A stretch of 64,000 bases of DNA from assembly GCF_018129025.1 (NCBI RefSeq), contig NZ_JAAEDI010000007.1:1-64000 (forward strand), given 5' to 3'. Position numbers and translations under genes: made by a program. Positions 21,324 through 29,831 of the stretch are shown here, piece after piece. Below the pieces are notes generated by a model. That model searched no databases. It was not told the DNA's origin and saw only the letters and a list, made by a program, of their open reading frames with translations. This stretch comes from Neoroseomonas terrae. GTDB taxonomy: Bacteria; Pseudomonadota; Alphaproteobacteria; Acetobacterales; Acetobacteraceae. Each line of letters starts with the position of its first letter. Within the stretch, counting starts at the first letter, position 1.

Positions 21324-24047
21324 ATGTCCGATGTCGTTGTGGTGGAATCGCCGGCCAAGGCCAAGACGATCGAGAAGTATCTCGGCCGTGACTTCACGGT
21401 GCTGGCGTCCTTCGGCCATGTCCGCGATCTGGAGGAGAAGGACGGCGCGGTCCTGCCCGACCAGGATTTCGCGATGGTGTGGGGCAAGGATGGGCGCGGC
21501 GAAGCGCAGGTCGGCAAGATCGCGCAGGCGCTGAAGGGGGCGAAGCGGCTGTTCCTCGCCACCGACCCGGATCGCGAGGGCGAGGCGATCTCCTGGCATG
21601 TGAAGGACATGCTGGGGCAGCGCGGGGCGCTGAAGGGCAAGGATGTCCAGCGCATCACCTTCAACGAGATCACCAAGCGCGCCGTGCAGCATGCGGTGGC
21701 GCATCCGCGGCAGCTCGATGTCCCGCTGATCGATGCGTATCTGGCGCGGCGCGCGCTGGACTACCTGGTGGGCTACACGCTGTCGCCGCTGCTGTGGCGG
21801 AAGCTGCCGGGGTCGCGCTCGGCTGGGCGTGTGCAGTCGGTCGCATTGCGGCTGATCTGCGAGCGCGAGGCGGAGATCGAGGTCTTCAAGCCGCGCGAAT
21901 ACTGGTCGATCGAGGCGAAGTTCCAGACGCCGGCGGGCGCGCCCTTCACGGCTAGGATGACGCATCTGGACGGGCGGAAGCTGGACCAGTTCGACCTCGG
22001 CGAGGCAGGCAGCGCGAACCGGGCGAAGGCCGCGGCGGAGGCCGCGACCTATGCCGTCGCGTCGGTCGAGAAGAAGCGGACGAAGCGCAACCCGCCGCCG
22101 CCCTTCATGACGTCCACGTTGCAGATGGAGGCCAGCCGCAAGCTCGGCATGGGCGCGCAGCAGGCGATGCGCACGGCCCAGCAGCTCTACGAGGCCGGGC
22201 ACATCACCTATATGCGGACCGACGGCGTGACCATGGCCCGCGAGGCGATCGCCGCCATCCGCGACCATGTGAAGGACGCTTTCGGCCCCGACTACATGCC
22301 GGTCACGCCGCGCGAGTATCAGTCCAAGGCGAAGAATGCGCAGGAAGCGCATGAGGCGATCCGCCCGACCGATGTGACCCGCACGCCCGAGGCGATGAGC
22401 CGCGAGCTGGATGGCGCGCAGATGCGGCTCTACGAGCTGATCTGGAAGCGGGCGGTGGCGTCGCAGATGTCCTCGGCGGAGCTGGACCAGACGGCGGTCG
22501 ATATCGCGTCCGCGGATGGGAAGATCCGGTTCCGCGCGACCGGGTCCGTCGTCGCCTTCGACGGCTTCCTGAAGCTGTATCGCGAGGATGAGGATGATCG
22601 CGCGGCGGATGCGCGCGCGGGCATCGCGACCGCGGCGGCATCGGCCGAGGACGACGACAGCCGCATCCTGCCGCCGATGGCGGAGCGCGATCCGCTGAAG
22701 CTCGGCGGCATCACCGCCAGCCAGCACTTCACCCAGCCGCCGCCACGGTATTCCGAGGCCTCGCTGGTGAAGCGGCTGGAGGAGCTGGGGATCGGGCGGC
22801 CGTCCACCTACGCGTCGATCCTGCAGCGGCTGCAGGACCTGAAGTATGTGACGCTCGAGAAGCGGCGCTTCGTGGCGCAGGATCTCGGGCGGATGGTGAC
22901 GACCTTCCTGGTCCGCTTCTTTGAGAAGTATGTCGATACGGGCTTCACCTCGGCGATGGAGGAAAGGCTCGACGAGATCTCCGCCGGCCAGGTGGATTGG
23001 CGCGCGGTGATGCGGGCGTTCTGGAGCGAGTTCTCGGCGGCGGTCGAGGCGACGCGCGACCTCAAGATCCGCGACGTGATCGATGCGCTGGACGAAGATC
23101 TCGGCCCGCACATGTTCCCTGCGCGGACGGATGGGACCGATCCGCGCGTGTGCCCGACCTGCGGGAATGGGCGGCTGGGGCTGCGGCTGGGGCGGACGGG
23201 GGCGTTCATCGGCTGCTCGAACTATCCGGAATGCCGCTACACCCGGCCCTTCGGCGTCGATTCCGGTGAGGGCGAGGGTGCGGCGCCGGCCGAGCAAGAG
23301 CTCGGCACCGATCCGGTGACGGGCGAGACCGTGTCGATGAAGCGCGGGCCGTATGGGTTCTATATCCAGCTCGGCGAGCCGGGGACGGATGCGAAGGGCA
23401 AGCCGACCAAGCCGAAGCGGACGAGCCTGCCGAACGGGGTGTCGCCGGATTCCGTGACGCTGGACCAGGCGCTGGGGCTGCTGTCCCTGCCGCGCATCGT
23501 GGGTCATGACCCCGAGACGGGGGAGGAGATCACGGCGGGGCTCGGGCGCTTCGGGCCGTACGTGCGCTGCGGGTCGGTGTTCAAGTCGCTCGACAAGGAT
23601 GACGACGTGCTGACCGTCGGCATGAACCGGGCGCTGACGCTGCTGGCGGATGCCAGGTCCCGCGTGCGGGAACTCGGCGTGCATCCGAAGGACAAGGAGC
23701 CGGTGCTGGTGCGCAAGGGGCGGTTCGGCCCCTATGCGCAGCACGGCAAGACGGTCGCGAACCTGCCGCGTGATGTCGCGATGGAGGACATGACGCTCGA
23801 GGACGCGATCGCGCTGCTCGAGGAGAAGGGCAAGGCGCTGAAGCCGCGCGGGGCGGCGGGGCGGAAGGCCTCGGCCAAGGCGCCGAAGGCGGATGGCGCA
23901 GTGGCGAAGCGCGCCAAGGCGCCGGCCAAAGCGAAGGCTCCCGCCAAGGCGGCGGCGAAGAAGGCACCGGCGGCGAAGAAGCCCGCGGCGAAGGCCAAGA
24001 CGCCGGCTGCGAAGGCCGCGCCGCGCGCCGGCAAGACCGCCCGCTGA
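21324..24047 (+). CDS. topA: DNA topoisomerase I (type IA)
   Basis: Relaxes negative supercoils. TOPRIM domain: VVVVESPAKAKTIEKYLG at the N-terminus and LATDPDREGEAISWH. Catalytic tyrosine region: GHITYMRTDGVTM (about residue 295). The domain IV motif PSTYASILQRLQDLKYV is present. One complete Cys4 zinc ribbon (CPTCGNG then CSNYPECRYTRPF, about 609-640) and two Toprim_Crpt-type repeats follow. The last 70 residues are almost only Lys, Ala and Pro, a basic tail that probably aids DNA binding. Length 907. It overlaps rnr by one base (TGATG). Confidence 0.97.
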   Translation: MSDVVVVESPAKAKTIEKYLGRDFTVLASFGHVRDLEEKDGAVLPDQDFAMVWGKDGRGEAQVGKIAQALKGAKRLFLATDPDREGEAISWHVKDMLGQRGALKGKDVQRITFNEITKRAVQHAVAHPRQLDVPLIDAYLARRALDYLVGYTLSPLLWRKLPGSRSAGRVQSVALRLICEREAEIEVFKPREYWSIEAKFQTPAGAPFTARMTHLDGRKLDQFDLGEAGSANRAKAAAEAATYAVASVEKKRTKRNPPPPFMTSTLQMEASRKLGMGAQQAMRTAQQLYEAGHITYMRTDGVTMAREAIAAIRDHVKDAFGPDYMPVTPREYQSKAKNAQEAHEAIRPTDVTRTPEAMSRELDGAQMRLYELIWKRAVASQMSSAELDQTAVDIASADGKIRFRATGSVVAFDGFLKLYREDEDDRAADARAGIATAAASAEDDDSRILPPMAERDPLKLGGITASQHFTQPPPRYSEASLVKRLEELGIGRPSTYASILQRLQDLKYVTLEKRRFVAQDLGRMVTTFLVRFFEKYVDTGFTSAMEERLDEISAGQVDWRAVMRAFWSEFSAAVEATRDLKIRDVIDALDEDLGPHMFPARTDGTDPRVCPTCGNGRLGLRLGRTGAFIGCSNYPECRYTRPFGVDSGEGEGAAPAEQELGTDPVTGETVSMKRGPYGFYIQLGEPGTDAKGKPTKPKRTSLPNGVSPDSVTLDQALGLLSLPRIVGHDPETGEEITAGLGRFGPYVRCGSVFKSLDKDDDVLTVGMNRALTLLADARSRVRELGVHPKDKEPVLVRKGRFGPYAQHGKTVANLPRDVAMEDMTLEDAIALLEEKGKALKPRGAAGRKASAKAPKADGAVAKRAKAPAKAKAPAKAAAKKAPAAKKPAAKAKTPAAKAAPRAGKTAR

Positions 24048-26923
24048 TGGTCCGGCGCGGGCCGCCCCCCAAGGGCCACAAGGCGCGCGCCCGGACGGGT
24101 AAGACGGTCGGCGGCGGGAAGGTGTCGCCGCAGAAGTCGATCGGGCATCGCCGGGTGCCGTCGCATGGCACGCCGCGCGATGAGGACGATGCCGGAGCGC
24201 GGCCGCTGGCTAAGGCTGAGCGCGTCGTGCCCGAGATGGCCGGCGAGGCTGGCAAGGCGACAGCGCGCCCACCGCGTGCCGCCAGGACCAAGGCCGCCGG
24301 GTCGCGCAGCGGAAGCCGTATCAAGGGGGTGCCCCGCCAGGATGCGCCCGAGCAAGAGGGTGCGACACGGCGTACGCCGGGCAGGACGCGCGCCGCGGCC
24401 ACTAAGCGTGGCGCGGACGCGGCGCCCGCGCGTGACGTCGATGCTGCGCCGCTGCGTGACGCCGGCCGGGAACGCGCGACCGGTCGCGCGCCGCGTGATC
24501 GCCATGACGATGCCGGCCCATCGTCGCGCCCGGGCCGCGACCGGGACGCACGGCAAAACATGACCGGCGTTGGTTGCGCGTCGCGTGCGCGGCATGACGA
24601 CGCGGATGCGCAGGACACGCCGCCGCGGACCCGCGCGACGCGGCACGGTGCCGATGCGGATGACGGGCGACCGGATTACCGCGCCGGCCGGGATCGTGTC
24701 GCGCCGGCTGGCCCGCAATCCAGCGCGCGCCGCCGCGCCGCCGCACGGCCGGACGAGCCCCCGCCCCTGCCCTCCAAGACTGCGCTGCGGCAGTTCCTCG
24801 CCGAGGCCGGCGGGCGCGTCACCAAATCCACCATCGCGCGCGCCTTCGGCCTGACCTCCGACCAGCGCCAGTCGCTGCGGATGCTGATGCGGGAGATCGC
24901 GGAGGAAGGCGGGTCCACCCAGGCCGGCAAGCGCGGCATCGTCCACCCGTCCCGGCTGCCCGAGATGGCGCCGGTCGAGATCACCGGCACCGACCCGGAT
25001 GGCGACCCCATCGCGCGACCCGTGCAATGGCAGGGTGAGGGCCGCCCGCCGATCATCTACATGCGCCCCGAACCCAAGGGGCAGCCGGCGCTGACGGCGG
25101 GGGAGCGCGTGCTCGCGCGCCTGAAGCCGATCGGGCCGGGCAAGTATGAGGGCCGCACCTTCAAGCGCATTGGCGGCGGGGCGCCGGCGCGTATCCTCGG
25201 CGTGTTCGAGGAAGGGCGGATCATCCCGACCGACCGGCGGCAGAAGGGTATCTGGCAGGTCGATCCGGCGGACGCCGCCGGCGCGAAGCAGGGCGAGATC
25301 GTGCTGGCGGAACCCCTGCCCTCCACACGGCATTTCGGGCCGCGGCCGGCGCGGATCACGGAAGTGCTGGGGGTGATGGGCGAACCGCGCTCGGTCTCGC
25401 TGGTCTGCATCCACGCGCATGGCATTCCGGACGTGTTCCCGGCGGAGGCCGTGCAGCAGGCGGAGAAGGCGCACGGCGTCACGGCGCGCGGCCGCACCGA
25501 TTTGCGCGACGTTCCACTGGTGACGATCGACGGCGAAGACGCGCGCGATTTCGACGACGCCGTTTTCGCGGAACCCGATGGCAGCGGCTGGCGGGTGCTG
25601 GTCGCGATCGCCGACGTCGCGCACTACGTGACCACCGCCTCGGCGCTCGACCGCGAGGCCTGGGCACGCGGCAACTCGGTCTATTTCCCCGACCGCGTCG
25701 TGCCGATGCTGCCGGAGGCGCTGTCCAACGGCTGGTGCAGCCTGCGCCCGAACGAGGAGCGGGGCTGCCTGTTCGTCGAGATGCGCTTCGATGCGGAAGG
25801 GCGGAAGCAGTCGCATCAGTTCGGACGCGGCATCATGCGGTCGGCGGCGCGGCTGACCTATGAGCAGGTCCAGGAGGCCGCCGATGCGGGCAGCGATCCG
25901 GCGTCGCTCGCGCCGGGCCATGTCGGGCGGCTGTACGGCGCCTTTCGCGCGCTGCTCGCTGCGCGGGAGAAGCGCGGCACGCTCGACCTCGACGTGCCGG
26001 AGCGGCGCGTGATGCTGGATGCCAAGGGCAACGTTCAGGCGGTGGTGCCGCGCGCGCGGCTCGACGCGCACCGGCTGATCGAGGAATTCATGGTCGCGGC
26101 CAATGTCTGCGCGGCGGAGGAGCTGGAACGCCTGGTCCAGCCCTGCATGTACCGCGTGCACGACCGCCCCTCCGACCAGAAGATGGAAGGGCTGCGGCAG
26201 TTCCTCGACACTTTCGGCATCACCCTGCCGCAATCCGACCGGCTGCATCCGCGCGACTTCGCGCGCGTGCTGGAGAAGGTGCGCGGCACGCCGGAGGAAC
26301 GACTGGTCAACGAGGCGGTGCTGCGCGGGCAATCACAGGCGGCCTATTCGCCCGACAACCTCGGTCATTTCGGCCTCGCGCTGCCGCGCTACGCGCATTT
26401 CACCTCGCCGATCCGCCGCTATGCCGATCTGCTCGTGCATCGGGCGCTCATCCGCGGCCTCAAGCTCGGCAAGGATGGGTTGACGGAGGATGAGGCTGCT
26501 CGCTTTCCCGATACCGCCGAACACATCACGAGCACCGAGCGGCGCGCCGCGGCGGCGGAACGCGATGCCGTCGACCGCTATCTCGCGGCTTTCATGGCAC
26601 AGCGCGTGGGAGAGTCGTTCGAGGCGCGCATTTCCGGAGTGACTCGCTTCGGCCTCTTCGTCACGTTGGAAGAGAACGGGGCGAGCGGAATCGTCCCGCT
26701 CGGTTCTCTGCCGGACGACCGATGGGATTTGGACGAGGCCACGCAATCGCTTGCTGGTCGCAGGACACGACTGATCTTCCGGCTGGGCGACGCCGTCGAA
26801 GCCCGCTTGGCGGAGGCGACGCCGCGGACCGGCGGCATGGTGTTCCATCTCATGCAGGGATTGCCGTCGCGTGGCCGCGGGCGTCCCGCGCCCAAGGGCA
26901 AGCAGCGCGGCCGTCGCCGCTGA
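24047..26923 (+). CDS. rnr: Ribonuclease R with long basic N-terminal extension
   Basis: 3'-5' exoribonuclease of RNB type for structured RNA decay. Residues 1-240 are a very basic, low-complexity region rich in Arg, Ala, Asp and Gly, absent from classical RNase R. A winged helix follows (TALRQFLAEAGGRVTKSTIA), then cold-shock domains, then the RNB domain with VTIDGEDARDFDDAVF and the conserved HFTSPIRRYADLLVHR. The C-terminal S1 domain is ARISGVTRFGLFVTLEENG, ending in a basic tail. 958 residues compared with about 750-800 typical. The extension reads cleanly in frame from the topA junction, so it is probably real. Confidence 0.94.
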   Translation: MVRRGPPPKGHKARARTGKTVGGGKVSPQKSIGHRRVPSHGTPRDEDDAGARPLAKAERVVPEMAGEAGKATARPPRAARTKAAGSRSGSRIKGVPRQDAPEQEGATRRTPGRTRAAATKRGADAAPARDVDAAPLRDAGRERATGRAPRDRHDDAGPSSRPGRDRDARQNMTGVGCASRARHDDADAQDTPPRTRATRHGADADDGRPDYRAGRDRVAPAGPQSSARRRAAARPDEPPPLPSKTALRQFLAEAGGRVTKSTIARAFGLTSDQRQSLRMLMREIAEEGGSTQAGKRGIVHPSRLPEMAPVEITGTDPDGDPIARPVQWQGEGRPPIIYMRPEPKGQPALTAGERVLARLKPIGPGKYEGRTFKRIGGGAPARILGVFEEGRIIPTDRRQKGIWQVDPADAAGAKQGEIVLAEPLPSTRHFGPRPARITEVLGVMGEPRSVSLVCIHAHGIPDVFPAEAVQQAEKAHGVTARGRTDLRDVPLVTIDGEDARDFDDAVFAEPDGSGWRVLVAIADVAHYVTTASALDREAWARGNSVYFPDRVVPMLPEALSNGWCSLRPNEERGCLFVEMRFDAEGRKQSHQFGRGIMRSAARLTYEQVQEAADAGSDPASLAPGHVGRLYGAFRALLAAREKRGTLDLDVPERRVMLDAKGNVQAVVPRARLDAHRLIEEFMVAANVCAAEELERLVQPCMYRVHDRPSDQKMEGLRQFLDTFGITLPQSDRLHPRDFARVLEKVRGTPEERLVNEAVLRGQSQAAYSPDNLGHFGLALPRYAHFTSPIRRYADLLVHRALIRGLKLGKDGLTEDEAARFPDTAEHITSTERRAAAAERDAVDRYLAAFMAQRVGESFEARISGVTRFGLFVTLEENGASGIVPLGSLPDDRWDLDEATQSLAGRRTRLIFRLGDAVEARLAEATPRTGGMVFHLMQGLPSRGRGRPAPKGKQRGRRR

Positions 26924-28458
26924 CCTCGCGGCGCCACGCCTTCCTGGTCCTGCTGGTGCTGGTGATGCTGCCGTGCCTCGGCGCGGCGCAGGAAGTCTCG
27001 CGCACCGGCGCCTATCCGCGGGAGGAAATGCGCCTCGTGCTCGGCGCCGGCTTCGCGGCCATCCTCGAACGGCATCTGGAATCCGCGACGCCGGCCGATC
27101 TGCTGGTCTGGTCGCTCGCCGGCATGACCAGCATCGACAGCGCGCTCTCGGTCCAGCGCACCGGCCGTAATGTCCGCCTGTTGCAAGGCGAGCGGCTGCT
27201 GCTGTCGCGCAGCCTGCCCGAACGCGCCGAGGGCGAGAGCTTCGCGACCGCCGGCGGCGCAGCGGCTGATCGGCTGACGCTGTTCCAGCAAGCGGGCTGG
27301 AACGCCTCGGCGGCGATCCGCGCGGCGGGCGCCTCGGCCCTGATCCGCCACAGCTTCGAGGCGATCTTCAGCCATTTCGACCCGTTCAGCCGCTACATCA
27401 CGCCGGAGGAAGCGCAGGCGGCGCGCGAACGGCGCACCGGCGAGGCTGGGCTTGGCCTGCGCCTCGCCCCCGGACGCGGCGCCGGCACCGTGGTCGTCGC
27501 CGTCGCCGCCGGCAGCCCCGCCGCCGAAGCAGGCCTGCATGTCGGCGACCGCGTCCTCTCCATCGACGGCACGAGGCTGCGCCCGCGCGATGCCGCCGGC
27601 GCGGCTGGACTGCTGGAAGGGCCGGCCGGGACCAACGTCCTCCTGCTGATCGAACGCAACCGCCGGCGGCAGGAACTGACGCTGCGCCGAGTGCTGCCCC
27701 ATGGCAGCCCGGTGACGGCGGAGCGCGTGGACGACGTGCTGATGATCCGCATCCCCGCCTTCTCCGCGCAGACGGAGCGCCAGGTGGCCGCCGCGCTGCT
27801 CGCCGCCTTCAGCCAGGGGGCGCCCAAGGCGGTGGTGCTGGACCTGCGTGGCAATCGCGGCGGGTTGCTGTCCCAGGCGGCGGCGGTGGCCGACATCTTT
27901 CTCGGCCCCGGCGAGGCGTTCCGCACCGCCGGCCGGCATGCCGAGGCCAGCCGCATCTATGTGACTGCCGGCGGGGACCTTGCGCAGGGCGTGCCGCTGG
28001 TCGTGGTCGTGGATGGGCGCACCGCCTCCTCCGCCGAGATCGTCGCCGCAGCCCTCTCGGACCGCGGCCGCGCGGCCGTGATCGGCACCAGCACGACCGG
28101 CAAGGGGCTGGTGCAGCTCGTCGTGCCGCTGCCCGATGGCGGGGAGCTGCTGATGAGCTGGTCGCGGCTGATCATGCCGGCAGGCTGGCCATTGCAGGAT
28201 ATCGGCGTGCTGCCGGGCCTGTGCACCACCGGCGGGCCGGCCGCGGCGGCGCGGGCGCTGACCGCCTTGCGCGCCGGCAGCCGGCCGATGGGCGCCGCCC
28301 AGGCGCAGCAAGGGGCGATGCGGCATCCGGTGCCGGCCGTGGCGGCCGAGGCGCTGCGCGCGGCATGCCCGCCAGCCGAGGTGCCCAACGAGGACCTGCC
28401 GGTAGCGCGGGGCCTCGCGCTGGACACGGCGGCGGCCGGGGCGGCGATGGCGCAGTGA
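26920..28458 (+). CDS. S41 family (C-terminal processing) peptidase with PDZ domain
   Basis: Periplasmic CtpA-like serine protease. A signal peptide (basic SRRH, core FLVLLVLVMLPCLG, cleavage near GAAQ) is followed by a helical N-domain, a PDZ domain (LGLRLAPGRGAGTVVVAVAAG; EAGLHVGDRVLSIDG) and the S41 core with the Ser-Lys dyad: DGRTASSAEIVAAAL (Ser) and IGTSTTGKGLVQLVVP (Lys). The only start giving an intact signal peptide without running far back into rnr is CTG at 26920, whose last two bases plus A form the rnr stop (CTGA). ATG at 26722 or an internal GTG near 26956 are alternatives. About 512 residues. Confidence 0.82.
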   Translation: MTSRRHAFLVLLVLVMLPCLGAAQEVSRTGAYPREEMRLVLGAGFAAILERHLESATPADLLVWSLAGMTSIDSALSVQRTGRNVRLLQGERLLLSRSLPERAEGESFATAGGAAADRLTLFQQAGWNASAAIRAAGASALIRHSFEAIFSHFDPFSRYITPEEAQAARERRTGEAGLGLRLAPGRGAGTVVVAVAAGSPAAEAGLHVGDRVLSIDGTRLRPRDAAGAAGLLEGPAGTNVLLLIERNRRRQELTLRRVLPHGSPVTAERVDDVLMIRIPAFSAQTERQVAAALLAAFSQGAPKAVVLDLRGNRGGLLSQAAAVADIFLGPGEAFRTAGRHAEASRIYVTAGGDLAQGVPLVVVVDGRTASSAEIVAAALSDRGRAAVIGTSTTGKGLVQLVVPLPDGGELLMSWSRLIMPAGWPLQDIGVLPGLCTTGGPAAAARALTALRAGSRPMGAAQAQQGAMRHPVPAVAAEALRAACPPAEVPNEDLPVARGLALDTAAAGAAMAQ

Positions 28459-28477
28459 GGCGTGATCGGCCGCGGCG

Positions 28478-28945
28478 CTACTCGAGAAACCCGATCCAGC
28501 GGCCTGCCAGGATGGCGCCCAGCCACACCGCCAGCGAGACCAGGGCCGAGACCCTGACCGAGGGGGCGATGGGTCCGCCGTCCGTCGCCCTGGCCCAGGC
28601 CGGGTTGAACCGGAGGATCGCCACGTTGATGAGGCCGAGCCCAAGAAGCGCCAGCTTCGTCAGGAAGGCCGGATTCGCCAGATAGGTTGCCGGCCGCGTG
28701 CTGAACAGCAGCGCGCCCGTGACCACGGCGCCCCCCAGCCCGGCCGCCGCGACGCGAATGAGCGCAGGCGCAAGCGCCGCGGCCGATTGGCGGCTGAACA
28801 GGCCCAGCAATCGCAGATCCAGCGTCGCGATCGCGCCCAGCAGCAGCGCGATCGAGATGATGTGCAGCGCGTTGACGAGCGGATAGATGACCGCCGAGTC
28901 GCGCAGAAGGGCGGCAACCGGGGAAGCCGCGATCGCGTCGAGCAA
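28478..28945 (-). CDS. DUF6644-like four-helix membrane protein, 155 aa
   Basis: Begins MLDAIAASPVAALLRDSAVI, then four hydrophobic segments (for example LHIISIALLLGAIATLDL with the charged LDLRLLG that marks this family). The last reads VSLAVWLGAILAGRWIGFLE. It is probably an inner-membrane protein; function unknown. It uses a TTG start. It follows the DUF6152 gene by 12 bases on the same strand, and the two families often travel together in my recollection. Family naming is by pattern memory. Confidence 0.7.
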   Translation of the reverse strand: MLDAIAASPVAALLRDSAVIYPLVNALHIISIALLLGAIATLDLRLLGLFSRQSAAALAPALIRVAAAGLGGAVVTGALLFSTRPATYLANPAFLTKLALLGLGLINVAILRFNPAWARATDGGPIAPSVRVSALVSLAVWLGAILAGRWIGFLE

Positions 28946-28957
28946 CGGCTGCCGTGC

Positions 28958-29341
28958 TCAGCTGCGGATGCGTTCGGGGTAGATGTCGTAGGTCCGGCCG
29001 CGGACCGTGAGACGCACCGCCTTCAGGCGCTTCTCGCCCTGCTCCCGCGAGCGGTTTCCGAGCGCGACCACGGCATCGCCCGCCGCGGCGGAGGCCGCCG
29101 TGAAGCCGGCGCGCTGCGTCTGGCGCGGATTGCCGAGCTCGACGAGCCACTGCCCGTCGGCGGCGTCGACACGCAGGGTCGGGTGCGGCTGGCCGATATA
29201 GACCTCGCGGATCGTGCCACGGAGTTCCGTCTGCTCGCCCTCGGCCCACGACCATCCGTGGTGCGCCGTGGCGGCCGAGGCACCGAAGACGGTGCCCGCC
29301 ATGCCCAGCGTCGCGCGTCGGCCCATGATCATTCCCGGCAT
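28958..29341 (-). CDS. DUF6152 family periplasmic protein, 127 aa
   Basis: Signal-peptide-like N-terminus (GRRATLGMAGTVFGASAATA) followed by the family hallmark HHGWSWAEGEQTELRG and IREVYIGQPHPTLRVDA. It ends with LKAVRLTVRGRTYDIYPERI. A small beta-barrel periplasmic protein is expected; the biochemical role is unknown. Start ATG at 29339-29341 is supported by AAGGAGG at perfect spacing. It is the first gene of a two-gene leftward operon, divergent to rpmG. Confidence 0.78.
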   Translation of the reverse strand: MPGMIMGRRATLGMAGTVFGASAATAHHGWSWAEGEQTELRGTIREVYIGQPHPTLRVDAADGQWLVELGNPRQTQRAGFTAASAAAGDAVVALGNRSREQGEKRLKAVRLTVRGRTYDIYPERIRS

Positions 29342-29452
29342 CGTGGCCTCCTTGCGGCCAGTGGATCCGATAGAGATTGGGCGCGCGGAGCCGGTTGTCG
29401 ATGGCCGCGGTCGTTGCGAGGGGGCACAAATCATTCCCCCGCGCAGGTCCTG

Positions 29453-29480
29453 CTTGACGCCGCCGCCCTGGTCGCTAGGT
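29453..29480 (+). promoter_or_regulatory. Probable sigma-70 promoter of rpmG
   Basis: CTTGAC (29453-29458) and CTAGGT (29475-29480) separated by 16 bases resemble the alphaproteobacterial housekeeping promoter. The predicted start lies about 45 bases before the rpmG ATG. No better match exists in the 130-base upstream region. Confidence 0.55.
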
Positions 29481-29532
29481 TGCGCGCTCTCGCGCCCGGG
29501 GCCCCGTCGCCCGCGGGCCATGGAGTTGTGTC

Positions 29533-29700
29533 ATGGCTAAGTCGAACACCATCCTGATCCGTCTCGTGAGCAGCGCCGACACGGGCTACTTCTACGTCAC
29601 GAAGAAGAACACCCGGACGATGACCTCCAAGATGGAGAAGAAGAAGTACGATCCGGTGGCGCGGAAGCACGTCGTCTTCCGCGAAGCCAAGATCAAGTGA
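29533..29700 (+). CDS. rpmG: 50S ribosomal protein L33
   Basis: A 55-residue protein of the large ribosomal subunit: [40 protein letters not shown], and the C-terminal VVFREAKIK. The Cys pairs of zinc-binding L33 are absent, so this is the zinc-independent (C-minus) form usual in proteobacteria. Its own promoter lies upstream and a strong hairpin follows. Next to it on the other strand is a PleD-type gene, a neighbourhood seen in other alphaproteobacteria. Confidence 0.97.
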   Translation: MAKSNTILIRLVSSADTGYFYVTKKNTRTMTSKMEKKKYDPVARKHVVFREAKIK

Positions 29701-29743
29701 TCCGCGGGCGGGGAATCCCCGCCCTGGCATTGCCGGCAATCTG

Positions 29744-29780
29744 ACGGGCGCGCCCCTCCGGGCGGCGCCCGTTTGTCGTT
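29744..29780 (+). terminator. Intrinsic terminator after rpmG
   Basis: Arms ACGGGCGCGCCC (29744-29755) and GGGCGGCGCCCGT (29760-29772, one bulged G) form a stable hairpin followed by the T-rich TTGTCGTT. It lies 44 bases after the rpmG stop and also separates it from the convergent PleD gene. Confidence 0.75.
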
Positions 29781-29831
29781 GCGTGGCTAAGCATATCCAT
29801 GGACGGGTGCAACCGCCCAGAGCAGGCGATT

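Noticed and set aside
23880-24046. Low-complexity Lys/Ala repeat at the end of topA as a separate repeat element or frameshift
   Set aside because: It reads in frame to a normal stop overlapping rnr, and basic Lys/Ala tails are common at the end of topoisomerase I in this bacterial group.
21291-26332. Two very long minus-strand open frames (over 800 codons) across topA and rnr
   Set aside because: Both are antisense to clearly recognised housekeeping genes and show Arg/His/Leu-rich composition typical of out-of-frame GC-rich sequence.
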